NCBI GenBank assembly: GCA_021800275.1 | Contig: JAJYZB010000007.1 | Location: forward strand, 62,001-126,000 | DNA length: 64,000 nucleotides | Direction of reading: 5' to 3' | DNA from: a bacterium | Lineage (GTDB): Bacteria; Vulcanimicrobiota; JABDET01 | Shown here: in pieces, positions 52,708-61,778 of the stretch | Layout of the letters: every line of letters begins with the position of its first letter | Position numbering within the stretch: position 1 is the stretch's first letter | Position numbers and translations under genes: made by a program | Notes under the pieces: generated by a model | The model's input: the letters and a program-made list of their open reading frames with translations, nothing else | The model's database searches: none | Told to the model about the DNA's origin: nothing

Positions 52708-53562
52708 ATGAAGAATTGGGTCGGGGAAGACTTTTTAAAACAGATCCTTGCAGCGAAAAAGCCCGCGCATGCATATTTATTTTTCGGTTCAGAAAATTCT
52801 CAAAAAGAAGAGAAAGCAAAACAGTTTGCCACATCCCTTTTATGCCTAGAAAAAAATGGGTGTGGAGTGTGCTTATCGTGTAAAAAAATCAAATCTGGAA
52901 ATCACCCCGATTTTCGAGTAATTCATCCGGACGGAGAAAAAATTAAAATCTCTCAAATCCGAAATTTAAAGGCAGAAGCCAGGTACGGTCCACTTGAAGG
53001 AGATTGGAAAATTTTCATAATCGCTGACAGTCAGTCTTTTACTGAAGAAGCGGGACAAAGTTTGTTGAAAATTCTAGAAGAACCGGAAGGGGAAATTATT
53101 TTTATTCTGACTGCGCCTAACCCATCCAGTATTCTCCCTACCCTTGCTTCTAGATGCCAGTGGGTTCCTATTCAGCCATCAGTCCAGGAACATGACAGCG
53201 AAAAAAACTCTGCCTGGCAGACGCTTTTGAGAGAAATGCCTGAAGATTTTTTAAAATTTGCGGGAAACTCTTTTGAAATCTTTGAAAAAGCCTCTTTGCT
53301 AGAAGATTATCAGGAAAATAGAGAAGCGATTTTTAAATTTCTGCTAAGCTTTTTCAGAGACCTGATGGTCATTAAATCAGGATGGGAAGATGGGATCCTG
53401 TTAGAAAAGTTTCAACGAATCGAGAAAGAAATGGCAGATAAATTAACTTTTTATGACATTCAAAAAAAGATTGATGCGGCAGAGGAAGCACTTAATTACT
53501 TAAACCATTCGGGAAATTTCAGATTGGTGATTGAAAACCTGCTTTATAAAATAAAAACATAA
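52708..53562 (+). CDS. holB: DNA polymerase III subunit delta prime
   Basis: Clamp-loader stator subunit. The zinc finger region CGVCLSCKKIKSGNHPDF and the sensor-like LEEPEGEIIFILTAPNPSSILPT with SRCQ are typical. The Walker A site is degenerate (FFGSENSQKEEKA), which is normal for delta prime. 284 residues. It converges with mtnP, with 1 nt between stop codons. The common partner tmk is not adjacent. Confidence 0.93.
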   Translation: MKNWVGEDFLKQILAAKKPAHAYLFFGSENSQKEEKAKQFATSLLCLEKNGCGVCLSCKKIKSGNHPDFRVIHPDGEKIKISQIRNLKAEARYGPLEGDWKIFIIADSQSFTEEAGQSLLKILEEPEGEIIFILTAPNPSSILPTLASRCQWVPIQPSVQEHDSEKNSAWQTLLREMPEDFLKFAGNSFEIFEKASLLEDYQENREAIFKFLLSFFRDLMVIKSGWEDGILLEKFQRIEKEMADKLTFYDIQKKIDAAEEALNYLNHSGNFRLVIENLLYKIKT

Positions 53563-53563
53563 A

Positions 53564-54352
53564 TTAACCTAGTCGTGCGTTCTTTAAGGCTTCGCCGCAG
53601 GAACAATTTTCATCCGGATCCATTTTTTCAATCATTTTTAAGATTAACTTTTTTACCTTATCAATATTATCATTAAAAACGTGAATGACTTCCTCATGGC
53701 TGACCGGCTCAACTCCCTCTGTTCCAACATCATAATCAGTCAATAATGAAATATTGGCATAGCATAATTCTAACTCTCTAGCAAGGATCACTTCAGGATA
53801 CTGCGTCATATTGATCACTTCCCATCCTTGAGAAGCAAACCATCTGCTTTCACTTCGCGTAGAAAATCGAGGTCCCTGAATAACAACAACAGTTCCTTTA
53901 TCACGGTGCAAAATTTTCAATTCTTCGCAGGATTGAGATGCCAGCTTCCTCAGCTTCGGACAGTAAGGATCCGCTGCGGAAACATGTGTTGTCACAGGCC
54001 CATCATAAAATGTATCCAGTCTTCCGCTGGTTCTGTCCACAAACTGATCGCAGATAACAAATTCTCCTAATTTTAAATGAGACTGAAGCGCACCAGCAGC
54101 ACAAGGTCCTATAATCTTTCGGACCCCGATCGTTTTCATCGCCCAGAGATTTGCCTTATAAGGAATTTTGTGAGGAGGAAGACTGTGATCTTTTCCATGC
54201 CTTGGGAGGAAAGCCACTTTCTTTCCAAAAATTGAGCCAACAGCCAACCTGTCACTGGGAGAACCAAAAGGGGTCTCTACTTTTATCTCTTCAACTTTAT
54301 CAAAAAATGAGTAAAGCCCAGAACCTCCAAAAACGCCAATTTTTGCTTCCAA
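53564..54352 (-). CDS. mtnP: S-methyl-5'-thioadenosine phosphorylase (MTAP/PNP family)
   Basis: Cleaves methylthioadenosine with phosphate, recovering adenine. GVFGGSGLYSF at the N-terminus, RHGKDHSLPPHKIPYKANLWA, GPRFSTRSESRWF and NMTQYPEVILARELELCY match MTAP. The start is TTG at 54352, just after the BFN gene stop. 262 residues. S-methyl-5'-thioinosine or broader purine specificity is possible. Confidence 0.93.
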   Translation of the reverse strand: MEAKIGVFGGSGLYSFFDKVEEIKVETPFGSPSDRLAVGSIFGKKVAFLPRHGKDHSLPPHKIPYKANLWAMKTIGVRKIIGPCAAGALQSHLKLGEFVICDQFVDRTSGRLDTFYDGPVTTHVSAADPYCPKLRKLASQSCEELKILHRDKGTVVVIQGPRFSTRSESRWFASQGWEVINMTQYPEVILARELELCYANISLLTDYDVGTEGVEPVSHEEVIHVFNDNIDKVKKLILKMIEKMDPDENCSCGEALKNARLG

Positions 54353-54354
54353 TT

Positions 54355-54894
54355 TTATTTCTCTTTTCCTTCTTCAGGAGGTGGTTCTGGTCGTTTTTTG
54401 GGGGGATAATCTTTCAAAAAATCGCTGGGTTTTAAATTTTCGATGAAACGCTTGAATTTTTTCTGTTCTTCTTCTGCAGCCTCTTTATCGGCAAGGGTTT
54501 CTTCAAGAACAATGCGTTCTGAAACGAAAATAGGGGCATTGGTTCTTAAAGCAAGAGCGATGGAATCAGAAGGGCGCGCATCAATCTCCAGGTTTCCCCC
54601 ATTCGCTTCTAAAATAACTTTTGCGTAAAAAGTATTTTCCTGAAGATCATGGATAACAATTCTTGCCACTTTGGCTTTCAATGCTTGAATGATAGAACGC
54701 ATTAAATCATGAGAAAGTGGACGAGGAACAGGGGTGCCTTCCAGAGCAAGGGCAATGGCAGTAGCTTCAAAAGGTCCAATCAAAATCGGAAGATATCTCT
54801 TCCCTTCAATATCTTTCAAAATAACAACTGGATCATGTGTTAATAAATCAATCCCTAGTTTATCAACTTTCATGCGCCGCATTTTGTCTATCAT
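54355..54894 (-). CDS. BFN-domain (bifunctional nuclease, DUF151) protein
   Basis: Member of the DUF151 family, named after a plant protein with DNase and RNase activity; bacterial roles are poorly known. The motifs VVILKDIEGKRYLPILIG and EIDARPSDSIALALRTNAPIFV are diagnostic. The C-terminus is a charged, Pro-rich tail. The conserved domain begins at the Met of MKVDKLGIDLLTHDP (54873); the ATG at 54894 adds seven residues and is the upstream limit. It leads a two-gene unit with mtnP. Confidence 0.9.
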   Translation of the reverse strand: MIDKMRRMKVDKLGIDLLTHDPVVILKDIEGKRYLPILIGPFEATAIALALEGTPVPRPLSHDLMRSIIQALKAKVARIVIHDLQENTFYAKVILEANGGNLEIDARPSDSIALALRTNAPIFVSERIVLEETLADKEAAEEEQKKFKRFIENLKPSDFLKDYPPKKRPEPPPEEGKEK

Positions 54895-54905
54895 CTCTAA
54901 TATCT

Positions 54906-54914
54906 ATTATACCA
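54906..54914 (-). promoter_or_regulatory. Extended -10 promoter (TGGTATAAT) of the BFN-mtnP unit
   Basis: On the minus strand TGGTATAAT fits the extended -10 form TGnTATAAT. The predicted start is about 5 nt before ATG 54894 or about 26 nt before ATG 54873. No good -35 box is seen. Confidence 0.5.
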
Positions 54915-54964
54915 TTTGTCCTTTCTGCTTCTTCGACATAGAAAAAAACAAACCTTTTGGACGT

Positions 54965-55846
54965 CTATTTAGCTTCAACGTTTTCTTGTTTTCGAAGCTG
55001 ATTGAGTCGTTCTTGGATTAAGGTATTGTCAGGGTATAATTCCAGAGCTTTTTTATAAACAGCTTCTGCTTTTTGAAACTGGGCAGTTTGAACATAAAGA
55101 TCTCCAAGAGCAATTCGAGCATTAAATCCTTCTCCGACCCCTAAAGGATCCAGAAAAATCGTTTTTTGATACTGAACTTCGGCATTAACAGCTTCACCAA
55201 TCTTTTGATAAGTTCGACCCAGATAGTAATGAGCATCAGGGTAAAACGGGGACAATAAAACTTCCTCTTTAAAATAATCCAGAGCCAGTTTAGGCTGATG
55301 GTTGAACTGGAGCAAAATTCTTCCCATGTACTCATAAGCCAGAACATCTTTGGGATTAATCTGCATCGCAAAAGCCAACTGTCTTTGGGCAAGATCCAGG
55401 TGTCCTTGATTGAAATAAACTATGCCTATCCCTGTATGCACGATGGAAGAAGGACCCATTCTGGCTGCCAGACGAAATTCATTCAATGATTTAGAAAAAC
55501 TTCTTCCTCTGATTTGAGCATAAGCATAATCAAAAAAAGCAAGCCGAATATCTGCATTTTGATCATCCGGATAATCCACCATTCTGTCTTCGAGCTGCTC
55601 TACTCGATGTCTGAGATCCCCAACCCATGCCTTTGAAACAACATAATAGACCATGGCAAGAGAGTTATCAGGATCTCGATATAAAACTTTCCGAAATAAA
55701 CGCGCGGCCGCAATCCAATCTTTTCGATAATAAGCTTTCATTCCCTTATTCATGCTGTTTGAGACCGAAGATCGGGTAGAAGAATAAGAACTCTGGGGTG
55801 AAACCAGGATTAAAAGAAAGAGAAGAATTGGAAAAAACTTCTTCAT
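54965..55846 (-). CDS. Exported TPR-repeat protein
   Basis: About 293 residues. A signal peptide (MKKFFPILLFLLILVSPQSSYS) is followed by six to seven TPR units, for example VVHTGIGIVYFNQGHLDLA-type and YKKALELYPDNTLIQ repeats. ATG at 55846 gives a typical short signal peptide; ATG at 55864 adds RIHFK-type residues. It starts just downstream of dapF. A periplasmic scaffold role is inferred. Confidence 0.85.
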   Translation of the reverse strand: MKKFFPILLFLLILVSPQSSYSSTRSSVSNSMNKGMKAYYRKDWIAAARLFRKVLYRDPDNSLAMVYYVVSKAWVGDLRHRVEQLEDRMVDYPDDQNADIRLAFFDYAYAQIRGRSFSKSLNEFRLAARMGPSSIVHTGIGIVYFNQGHLDLAQRQLAFAMQINPKDVLAYEYMGRILLQFNHQPKLALDYFKEEVLLSPFYPDAHYYLGRTYQKIGEAVNAEVQYQKTIFLDPLGVGEGFNARIALGDLYVQTAQFQKAEAVYKKALELYPDNTLIQERLNQLRKQENVEAK

Positions 55847-55867
55847 TTTAAAATGAATCCTCATTTT

Positions 55868-56761
55868 TCAGCATGGAACCTTATCCAGAGGCAATTTCAA
55901 AGAATCAGGCAGCAGTTCTGGAGATACTTTTCCTTCAAAAACATATCTAGCTGGTCCAGACATATAGATAACTCCGCTGCCATCCCATTCTACTTCAATC
56001 ACCCCACCAGGCATTTCTACTTCTATCTTTTCTGGGAGTCCTTTTAAAATACGCGCGGCCGCCGCTGAGGCGCACGCGCCAGTTCCACATGCCATTGTTG
56101 GACCTACTCCTCTTTCCCAAACTTTAACACGAAGCTGAGAAGGACCCAAAATTTCTACGAATTCCACATTGCTTTGATGAGGATGCTCCGGATGAATAGA
56201 TAGCTGTTTTCCATGTTCTTCCAGGTTCCATGGATCGCCTTTTCCTTTGAATACTACAAAATGCGGATTTCCCATGGAAATAGTTCCACCCTCTACCATT
56301 TTTGTATTTCCATCCAGCTTGAGTTTTACCCCAAGATTTTGAGCCTCTATGGTCAAGAATTCACCCGCTTTAGGATGGAGATCTCCAAATCTAGGCTTCC
56401 CCATATCTACTCTAACTTTTTCCACTTTTCCATTGACAGCAAAACACTCGGGAGCAATCAATCCTGCGCGGGTTTCAATTTTAAATTTTTTATTTGAAGC
56501 ATAACCTTTTTCATAAATGTGCCGAGCTAAACAGCGAATTCCATTTCCGCACATTTCTGCTTCACTTCCATCGCTGTTGAAGATCCGCATTCTAAAATCT
56601 GCTTCTTTTGAAGGCAGCAAAACAATTAAGCCATCTGCTCCAACTCCAAAATGGCGGCTGCAGAATACTTTTGAGAAAGCAGAGTAATTCAAATCTTCTC
56701 CTTTTAAATTTTCGATTAAAACAAAATCATTTCCGGTGCCATGCATTTTATAAAAGATCAT
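55868..56761 (-). CDS. dapF: Diaminopimelate epimerase
   Basis: Interconverts LL- and meso-diaminopimelate for lysine and peptidoglycan. The two active-site cysteines are Cys71 (CGNGIR) and Cys225 (ACGTGAC). MHGTGNDFVLIEN at the N-terminus is typical. AAGGAG lies about 8 nt before the ATG. 297 residues. It follows hfq by 27 nt in the run miaA-hfq-dapF. Confidence 0.97.
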   Translation of the reverse strand: MIFYKMHGTGNDFVLIENLKGEDLNYSAFSKVFCSRHFGVGADGLIVLLPSKEADFRMRIFNSDGSEAEMCGNGIRCLARHIYEKGYASNKKFKIETRAGLIAPECFAVNGKVEKVRVDMGKPRFGDLHPKAGEFLTIEAQNLGVKLKLDGNTKMVEGGTISMGNPHFVVFKGKGDPWNLEEHGKQLSIHPEHPHQSNVEFVEILGPSQLRVKVWERGVGPTMACGTGACASAAAARILKGLPEKIEVEMPGGVIEVEWDGSGVIYMSGPARYVFEGKVSPELLPDSLKLPLDKVPC

Positions 56762-56788
56762 TTATACTGCTCCTTTGATACAATTAAG

Positions 56789-57064
56789 TTATTCTTTAAT
56801 CAACTCTAACGGGGACTGAGTTTCCTGCCAAGCTTCTTCAAAAACATTAACATTTAAAGGTTTTAACGGAGAAACAGTTGTAATCGCGTGTTTGTAAACG
56901 AGTTGAATTTTTCCTTCGTTTTCAAGAAATAAAGTAAAATTATCAAAACCTCTGACCATTCCTTTCAACTGAACTCCATTCACCAAATAGACAGTAACCC
57001 CCACTTTCTCTTTTTTGGCTTGATTGAGAAAATAATCCTGAAAATTCAACTGGCCTTTTCCCAT
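56789..57064 (-). CDS. hfq: RNA-binding protein Hfq
   Basis: Hexameric Sm-like RNA chaperone that pairs small RNAs with mRNAs. Sm1 contains [22 protein letters not shown] and Sm2 the conserved YKHAI, with NFQDYFLNQ at the N-terminus. 91 residues. AGGAGG lies 5 nt upstream. The miaA-hfq order is shared with proteobacteria. Its presence predicts base-pairing small RNAs in this organism. Confidence 0.96.
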   Translation of the reverse strand: MGKGQLNFQDYFLNQAKKEKVGVTVYLVNGVQLKGMVRGFDNFTLFLENEGKIQLVYKHAITTVSPLKPLNVNVFEEAWQETQSPLELIKE

Positions 57065-57077
57065 AATCTCCTCCTAG

Positions 57078-57113
57078 AAAACCACCTCTATTTTTTTATA
57101 TTGAGGTGGTTTT
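57078..57113. terminator. Perfect 11-bp hairpin between miaA and hfq
   Basis: AAAACCACCTC (57078-57088) pairs with GAGGTGGTTTT (57103-57113) around a 14-nt AT loop. On the minus strand it overlaps the miaA 3' end, lies just before the hfq Shine-Dalgarno sequence and is followed by only TTTT-type bases. It may be a partial terminator or attenuator setting the miaA/hfq ratio. Confidence 0.6.
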
Positions 57114-58055
57114 TAAAGTACTAATAACCTTATCATGAATCTTTGCTGCCAGAAGATCCCACTCTCCAAAAGGTTCTGCTTCTTCCCAAAAAACACCTTT
57201 TTCTTTTCGATACCAAATAATCTGTCTGTGGGAATATTGGTAGGTATGATAAACAATCTTGTCCTTTGACTCTTTCCAGGAACACTTTCCTTCAAGATAG
57301 GGAAAAACTTCTTGATATCCATGGGTTTGAAAAGCTTTCAAGGTTTTAGGGTATTTTTCAAGTAAATTTTTTACTTCTTCAATAAGACCCTGTTTTTCTT
57401 GTTCATCCACTCTTTCCATGATCCTTTTTCTTAGTTTTTCTCTATCGCGGAGAAAAACAAAATGCAGAACTTTTAGTTTTTCCGCGCGTGGATCGCGCAT
57501 TTTCCAGAATTGTGAGGGGGGATTTCCAGTTCGAACATAGATCTCATAAAATCGAATCAATCTGCGAGGATTATTTTTATCTAAAATTTTTGCCCCTTCT
57601 GGATCGATCTGAGAGAGTTTTTCATAAAACGAGAGTGTTCCTTCCTGCTGAAACCTTTCTTCCAATTCTTTCCGCAGCTTTTCATCAGGAGGAGCATCAG
57701 GAAAAAAATACCCCTGTACAACAGCTTTTATATAAAGTCCTGAGCTCCCAACCATGATTGGGATCTTATCTCTTGCGTGAATTTCCTGAATTGCTTTCCA
57801 GGCACATTCCACATAATCAGCCAACGTAAAGGACTGATCAGGATTGATAAAATCAATAAGGTGATGTGGGATCCCCTGCTGTTCTTCAAGAGTTGGCTTC
57901 GCAGTTCCAATGTTCATCTCTTTGTAAATCTGTCGAGAATCGGCTGAAACAATCTCTGCGCTCAATCGTTTTGCTAGAGCAGCGGCAATTCCAGTTTTTC
58001 CCACAGACGTGGGTCCTGAAATAACAATTAAAGGGACGGATCTTGTACTTGACAA
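57096..58055 (-). CDS. miaA: tRNA dimethylallyltransferase
   Basis: Isopentenylates A37 of tRNAs reading UNN codons. The P-loop GPTSVGKT is at 14-21, with SADSRQIYKEMNIGTAKP and SSGLYIKAVVQG following. The start is TTG at 58055 (no ATG or GTG keeps the P-loop region). 319 residues. The terminal codons overlap the hairpin before hfq. Confidence 0.95.
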   Translation of the reverse strand: MSSTRSVPLIVISGPTSVGKTGIAAALAKRLSAEIVSADSRQIYKEMNIGTAKPTLEEQQGIPHHLIDFINPDQSFTLADYVECAWKAIQEIHARDKIPIMVGSSGLYIKAVVQGYFFPDAPPDEKLRKELEERFQQEGTLSFYEKLSQIDPEGAKILDKNNPRRLIRFYEIYVRTGNPPSQFWKMRDPRAEKLKVLHFVFLRDREKLRKRIMERVDEQEKQGLIEEVKNLLEKYPKTLKAFQTHGYQEVFPYLEGKCSWKESKDKIVYHTYQYSHRQIIWYRKEKGVFWEEAEPFGEWDLLAAKIHDKVISTLKTTSI

Positions 58056-58135
58056 AAGTTGAGCAGTTCCTTTACTTTTATTGTTTGTCTTTATATCCGA
58101 GTTTTTCCTTCTCTAATACAAGTGAGTGAAACGTT

Positions 58136-60382
58136 CTAATGATATGGATTTGCAACTAAAATTTTACGAGGTTTTGAACCATCGGCAGGCCCAACCACAC
58201 CATTTTTTTCCATAACATCCATCAGCCTTCCTGCCCTGGCATACCCAATTTTAAGTTTCCTCTGCAGAGTTGAAACACTTGCCTGTCCTGTTCGTAAAAT
58301 AATTTCTTTAGCTTCTTGATAGAGATCGTCTTCATCTTCAGTGGATTCAACTTCCAAATCCCGATCAGAATTCTGGGGAAGCTGAACTAAATTTTCGGGA
58401 GAGGGCTGCTGACTCCAAAAAGAGACCAAAGCCTCAATTTCTTTTAAACTCACCAGAGCTCCCTGAAGCCGCACAGGCTTCATGGCATCAATTGGGGCAA
58501 ATAACATATCCCCTCTTCCCAGCAATTTTTCGGCTCCACCAGTGTCTAGAATTGTTCGAGAATCAGCGATGCTGGAGACAGCAAAAGCCACACGAGAAGG
58601 GATATTCGCTTTAATGATTCCAGTGATCACATCCACGCTGGGTCTTTGAGTAGCTACAATAAGATGAATTCCTGCGGCGCGAGCCAGGGCAGTCAACCTA
58701 GCAATACTGGCTTCAACCTGGGCCGCTGCAAGCATCATCAAATCAGCTAGTTCATCAATCAAAACAATGATATAAGGAAGAGGACTTTCAGGATTTGCTT
58801 TATTGTACTCTTCCAAATTTCTAACTCGTGCCTCTTTAAAAGTGTTATAACGCTCATCCATGATAGCTAAAACATCCAGCAAAACTTTTGCGGCTTGCTT
58901 CGGATCTGTTACCACTTCTTGAATTAAGTGTGGGATCCCATCATAAATAGTCAGTTCAACTCGTTTCGGATCAATCATGACAAATTGCACCTCAAGAGGG
59001 GTGGCTTTCAGCAAAATGCTGGCAATTAAAGTGTTGATGCAGACTGTTTTACCGGATCCAGTCGCTCCTGCGATTAAAAGATGTGGCATCCTTTTCAATT
59101 CAGTAAAAATAGGCTGACCCGTAATATCACGACCCAAAGCCAGAGTCATTTTCAGAGGTGATTCTTGAAACAAGGTGGATGCCGCCATATCCTTAAAATA
59201 AACGACAGCTACAGAACTGTTCGGAATTTCTATTCCAATCGCGCTTTTTCCTGGAATTGGAGCTTCAATTCGAAGACTCATCGCAGCTAGAGCAAGGGCT
59301 AAATCATCGCTTAAAGCCACAATTTTACTGACTTTTACTCCTTTTGCAGGCTGCAGCTCATACCGAGTCACACTGGGTCCTCTTTCAACATGGACGACTT
59401 TAGCTTCAATGCCAAAACTTAAAAGAGTTTCTTCAAGAAGGGTACTGTAATCCGCAGGCTCAATCCGAGGACCATTTTCTCGCTTTGGCTCAGCCTCTTC
59501 CAGGAGTTTCAAATCAGGGAGGTGATAACCTTTTAAATCTTCGATTTCATCTCCATCACAAGAAAAAAGAATTTCAGGGTTAGTAGATTCAGGTTTAAAA
59601 ACAGTTTCTTGCTGTTGAAGTGAGGACTGCAGGCGTTCTCCTGAATCACTGTTACCAGAAGGGTCATTATCCACGTTAGTTCCTACCATGATTGGAGATT
59701 CATTATCCACTTCTTCCCTATCCATTTTATCATCTTCATCAGAATTGGAAACTTCTGCAGTAGAAGCACTGGTCAAAACAGATTTTTTTGCCTTAGACCG
59801 TTTCATCACCTTTTTGCTCCTGGCAGAAACTTTTAAAATTGCCTGAATCAGTGAAAGAATAGCTTTAAAAAGTTTTTTTACGTTTTGGATCAAAGAAAAC
59901 CAAGTGTTTTTCAGGTCAACCCACAGACTTTTCAATGAGATATTAGTGATCAGCAGCATGGTGACAGCTAGCATGGTCGAAGAAAAAATAACAGCCCCGC
60001 CTTCCCCCAAAAATTTTATGAGGGGCCAAACTAGAAACTCTGAATTTCCCCCTTGATTCATAAGATCAAAAAGGAAGGATAAACTTGTAAACCAGCCCGC
60101 TAAATAGATCAAATAATGCCAGAGAGGCTTATAATCTGGACTCATCATGAATACAGCGATAAGAATAGGAATCAATTCAGTCACATAAGTAGTAGTTCCC
60201 AACCAGTGGAACAAAAACGACTTTAAATGGGAACCCAGAATCCCTCCCCATGAGGTAAAAAAAACAACGGTTAGATAAACAGAAAAACTGCACAGAAGAA
60301 CGGCTGCAATTTCCGCAATTCGGTTTGCTTGTGGCTTGTTATTTTTTTTAAACTTTAACTTATACCTGCTCCCTTTTTTCAC
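58136..60382 (-). CDS. ftsK: FtsK/SpoIIIE-family DNA translocase
   Basis: Septal DNA pump that clears chromosomes during division. The N-terminal ~180 residues hold four membrane helices; a charged linker with Asp/Glu/Ser follows; the motor domain has Walker A GATGSGKT at 439-446 (Lys445) and VLIDELADLMM as Walker B; the C-terminal gamma winged-helix (STLQRKLKIGYARAGRLMD) reads KOPS-like DNA sites. The start is GTG at 60382, with GGGAG about 8 nt upstream. 748 residues, the compact form of the family. Confidence 0.97.
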   Translation of the reverse strand: MKKGSRYKLKFKKNNKPQANRIAEIAAVLLCSFSVYLTVVFFTSWGGILGSHLKSFLFHWLGTTTYVTELIPILIAVFMMSPDYKPLWHYLIYLAGWFTSLSFLFDLMNQGGNSEFLVWPLIKFLGEGGAVIFSSTMLAVTMLLITNISLKSLWVDLKNTWFSLIQNVKKLFKAILSLIQAILKVSARSKKVMKRSKAKKSVLTSASTAEVSNSDEDDKMDREEVDNESPIMVGTNVDNDPSGNSDSGERLQSSLQQQETVFKPESTNPEILFSCDGDEIEDLKGYHLPDLKLLEEAEPKRENGPRIEPADYSTLLEETLLSFGIEAKVVHVERGPSVTRYELQPAKGVKVSKIVALSDDLALALAAMSLRIEAPIPGKSAIGIEIPNSSVAVVYFKDMAASTLFQESPLKMTLALGRDITGQPIFTELKRMPHLLIAGATGSGKTVCINTLIASILLKATPLEVQFVMIDPKRVELTIYDGIPHLIQEVVTDPKQAAKVLLDVLAIMDERYNTFKEARVRNLEEYNKANPESPLPYIIVLIDELADLMMLAAAQVEASIARLTALARAAGIHLIVATQRPSVDVITGIIKANIPSRVAFAVSSIADSRTILDTGGAEKLLGRGDMLFAPIDAMKPVRLQGALVSLKEIEALVSFWSQQPSPENLVQLPQNSDRDLEVESTEDEDDLYQEAKEIILRTGQASVSTLQRKLKIGYARAGRLMDVMEKNGVVGPADGSKPRKILVANPYH

Positions 60383-60514
60383 CCCGCTGCTCCCTGTTTT
60401 TCAAATTTCAACGTCAGTCGTGAATTTCCTTCCCTATTTACATTTTCGCTTGGGAATAACAAGGTGGCATACTTAAAAGGAAAATCTCTTGTCATCGAGA
60501 ACAAATAATTTTTA

Positions 60515-60910
60515 ATGAGCGATAATCTTGAAGACCAGGAATGGGCAAAAATTGGGGTCTCTGCCTCCCTTTTAAAACAGTATGGACAGGACTCAAAGCT
60601 TTTTCTAGAAAGGCTGGCAAACTGGCTTGAACAAATTATGCCCAGTGAAACTAAAGTTAAAAGACGCGGTTTTTTCTCTCATAAATCCATCGCAAAACTG
60701 ACGATTTCAGCAGGGGATCTCCAATATGGAATCGAAGACCCTGGTTCAGGTCTTCTTTCTTTTATTCGAACTCATGTGGTAAAAGGAATTGCCCTTAAAT
60801 CCGAAGAAATGAAACCTGATCAATGGCTTTCTGAATTTGGCGACATTGTAAAAGAAAGAGCAAAAGGAAGCCAGGCAGCCCTTGACACATTAACAAAATT
60901 GATCGGTTAA
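60515..60910 (+). CDS. Orphan protein of the YbjQ cassette
   Basis: 131 residues, no signal peptide or membrane helix. The segments KVKRRGFFSHKSIAKLTISAGDLQYG and VVKGIALKSEEMKPDQWLSEFGD suggest a small alpha/beta domain with a helical end. No family recognised. It precedes two YbjQ-like genes on the same strand with a 35-nt gap, so co-expression is likely. I have a vague recollection of similar small proteins beside YbjQ-type genes in other phyla; that needs a search. Confidence 0.75.
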   Translation: MSDNLEDQEWAKIGVSASLLKQYGQDSKLFLERLANWLEQIMPSETKVKRRGFFSHKSIAKLTISAGDLQYGIEDPGSGLLSFIRTHVVKGIALKSEEMKPDQWLSEFGDIVKERAKGSQAALDTLTKLIG

Positions 60911-60945
60911 AATTTCCCAATAAAATTTAAGTAAGGAGGAGTAAT

Positions 60946-61767
60946 ATGGCATACCAGGCTGGTTCTGTAGTTGGTCTCCCTGAATCTGCTCGCGCTCGAT
61001 TAAAAGAAATGCGGGGTGGAGACGGGAAAACAGGAATTTTTACAAGTGATTTATCAGTCAACGAATTTTTACTGATTAAACAGGCGGGTTTTCTTCCTTT
61101 AGGACTTGTTATGGGAAGTTCTATTTATCATGTTGGATTTCAATTCAGCAAAGTTTTTCAAAATCAAGAGATGCAAGTTTTAACCCAGGCTTTATATAAT
61201 GCCCGTGAACTTGCCATGACCCGGATGGAAGAAGAAGCAGATACCCTTGGAGCAGATGGAATTGTGGGGGTAAGGCTTGAGGTTAAACGATATGCCTGGG
61301 GGGAAGGACTTCTCGAAGTTCTAGCGATTGGAACTGCGATTAAACACGCTCGTGGAGAGCATTACCGCACTGTTGATAATCGTCCTTTTACCTCTGATTT
61401 AAGTGGTCAGGATTTCTGGACACTTTTGTGCGCAGGGTATCGGCCTGTTTCATTTGTGATGGGAAACTGTGTTTACCATGTTGCTTATCAAGGACTTCGC
61501 CAATCTTTAAGCCAGATGGGGCAAAATGTGGAGATGGTAAACTTTACTCAAGCTCTTTATGAAGCAAGAGAACTGGCTCAGCAGAGAATGCTGGCAGAAG
61601 CAGAAGCCCAAAAAGCGGAAGGAATTATTGGAGCACAGGTTACAGAATCTAACTGGGGATGGGATCCCCATGTCATTGAATACTTGGCAATGGGAACAGC
61701 GATTCTTCCATTAGAAGGGGATCACCAGATTTCTGTTCCTACCCTTGTCCTACCAATGAATAGTTAG
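60946..61767 (+). CDS. Protein with two YbjQ-like (heavy-metal-binding domain) repeats, copy 1
   Basis: 273 residues made of two tandem YbjQ/DUF74-like units. Each contains FTSDLS..(E/D)F, then VMG(S/N)..YHV, then a helix with Tyr-Ala-Arg-Glu and Met (such as ALYNARELAMTRMEEEA), GA(D)GI(V/I)G and a final GTAI. No signal peptide. AAGGAGG lies 7 nt before the ATG. The family is called heavy-metal-binding from pentamer structures, but function is not established. Copy 2 follows after 11 nt. Confidence 0.85.
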   Translation: MAYQAGSVVGLPESARARLKEMRGGDGKTGIFTSDLSVNEFLLIKQAGFLPLGLVMGSSIYHVGFQFSKVFQNQEMQVLTQALYNARELAMTRMEEEADTLGADGIVGVRLEVKRYAWGEGLLEVLAIGTAIKHARGEHYRTVDNRPFTSDLSGQDFWTLLCAGYRPVSFVMGNCVYHVAYQGLRQSLSQMGQNVEMVNFTQALYEARELAQQRMLAEAEAQKAEGIIGAQVTESNWGWDPHVIEYLAMGTAILPLEGDHQISVPTLVLPMNS

Positions 61768-61778
61768 GAGAAAGAAAA

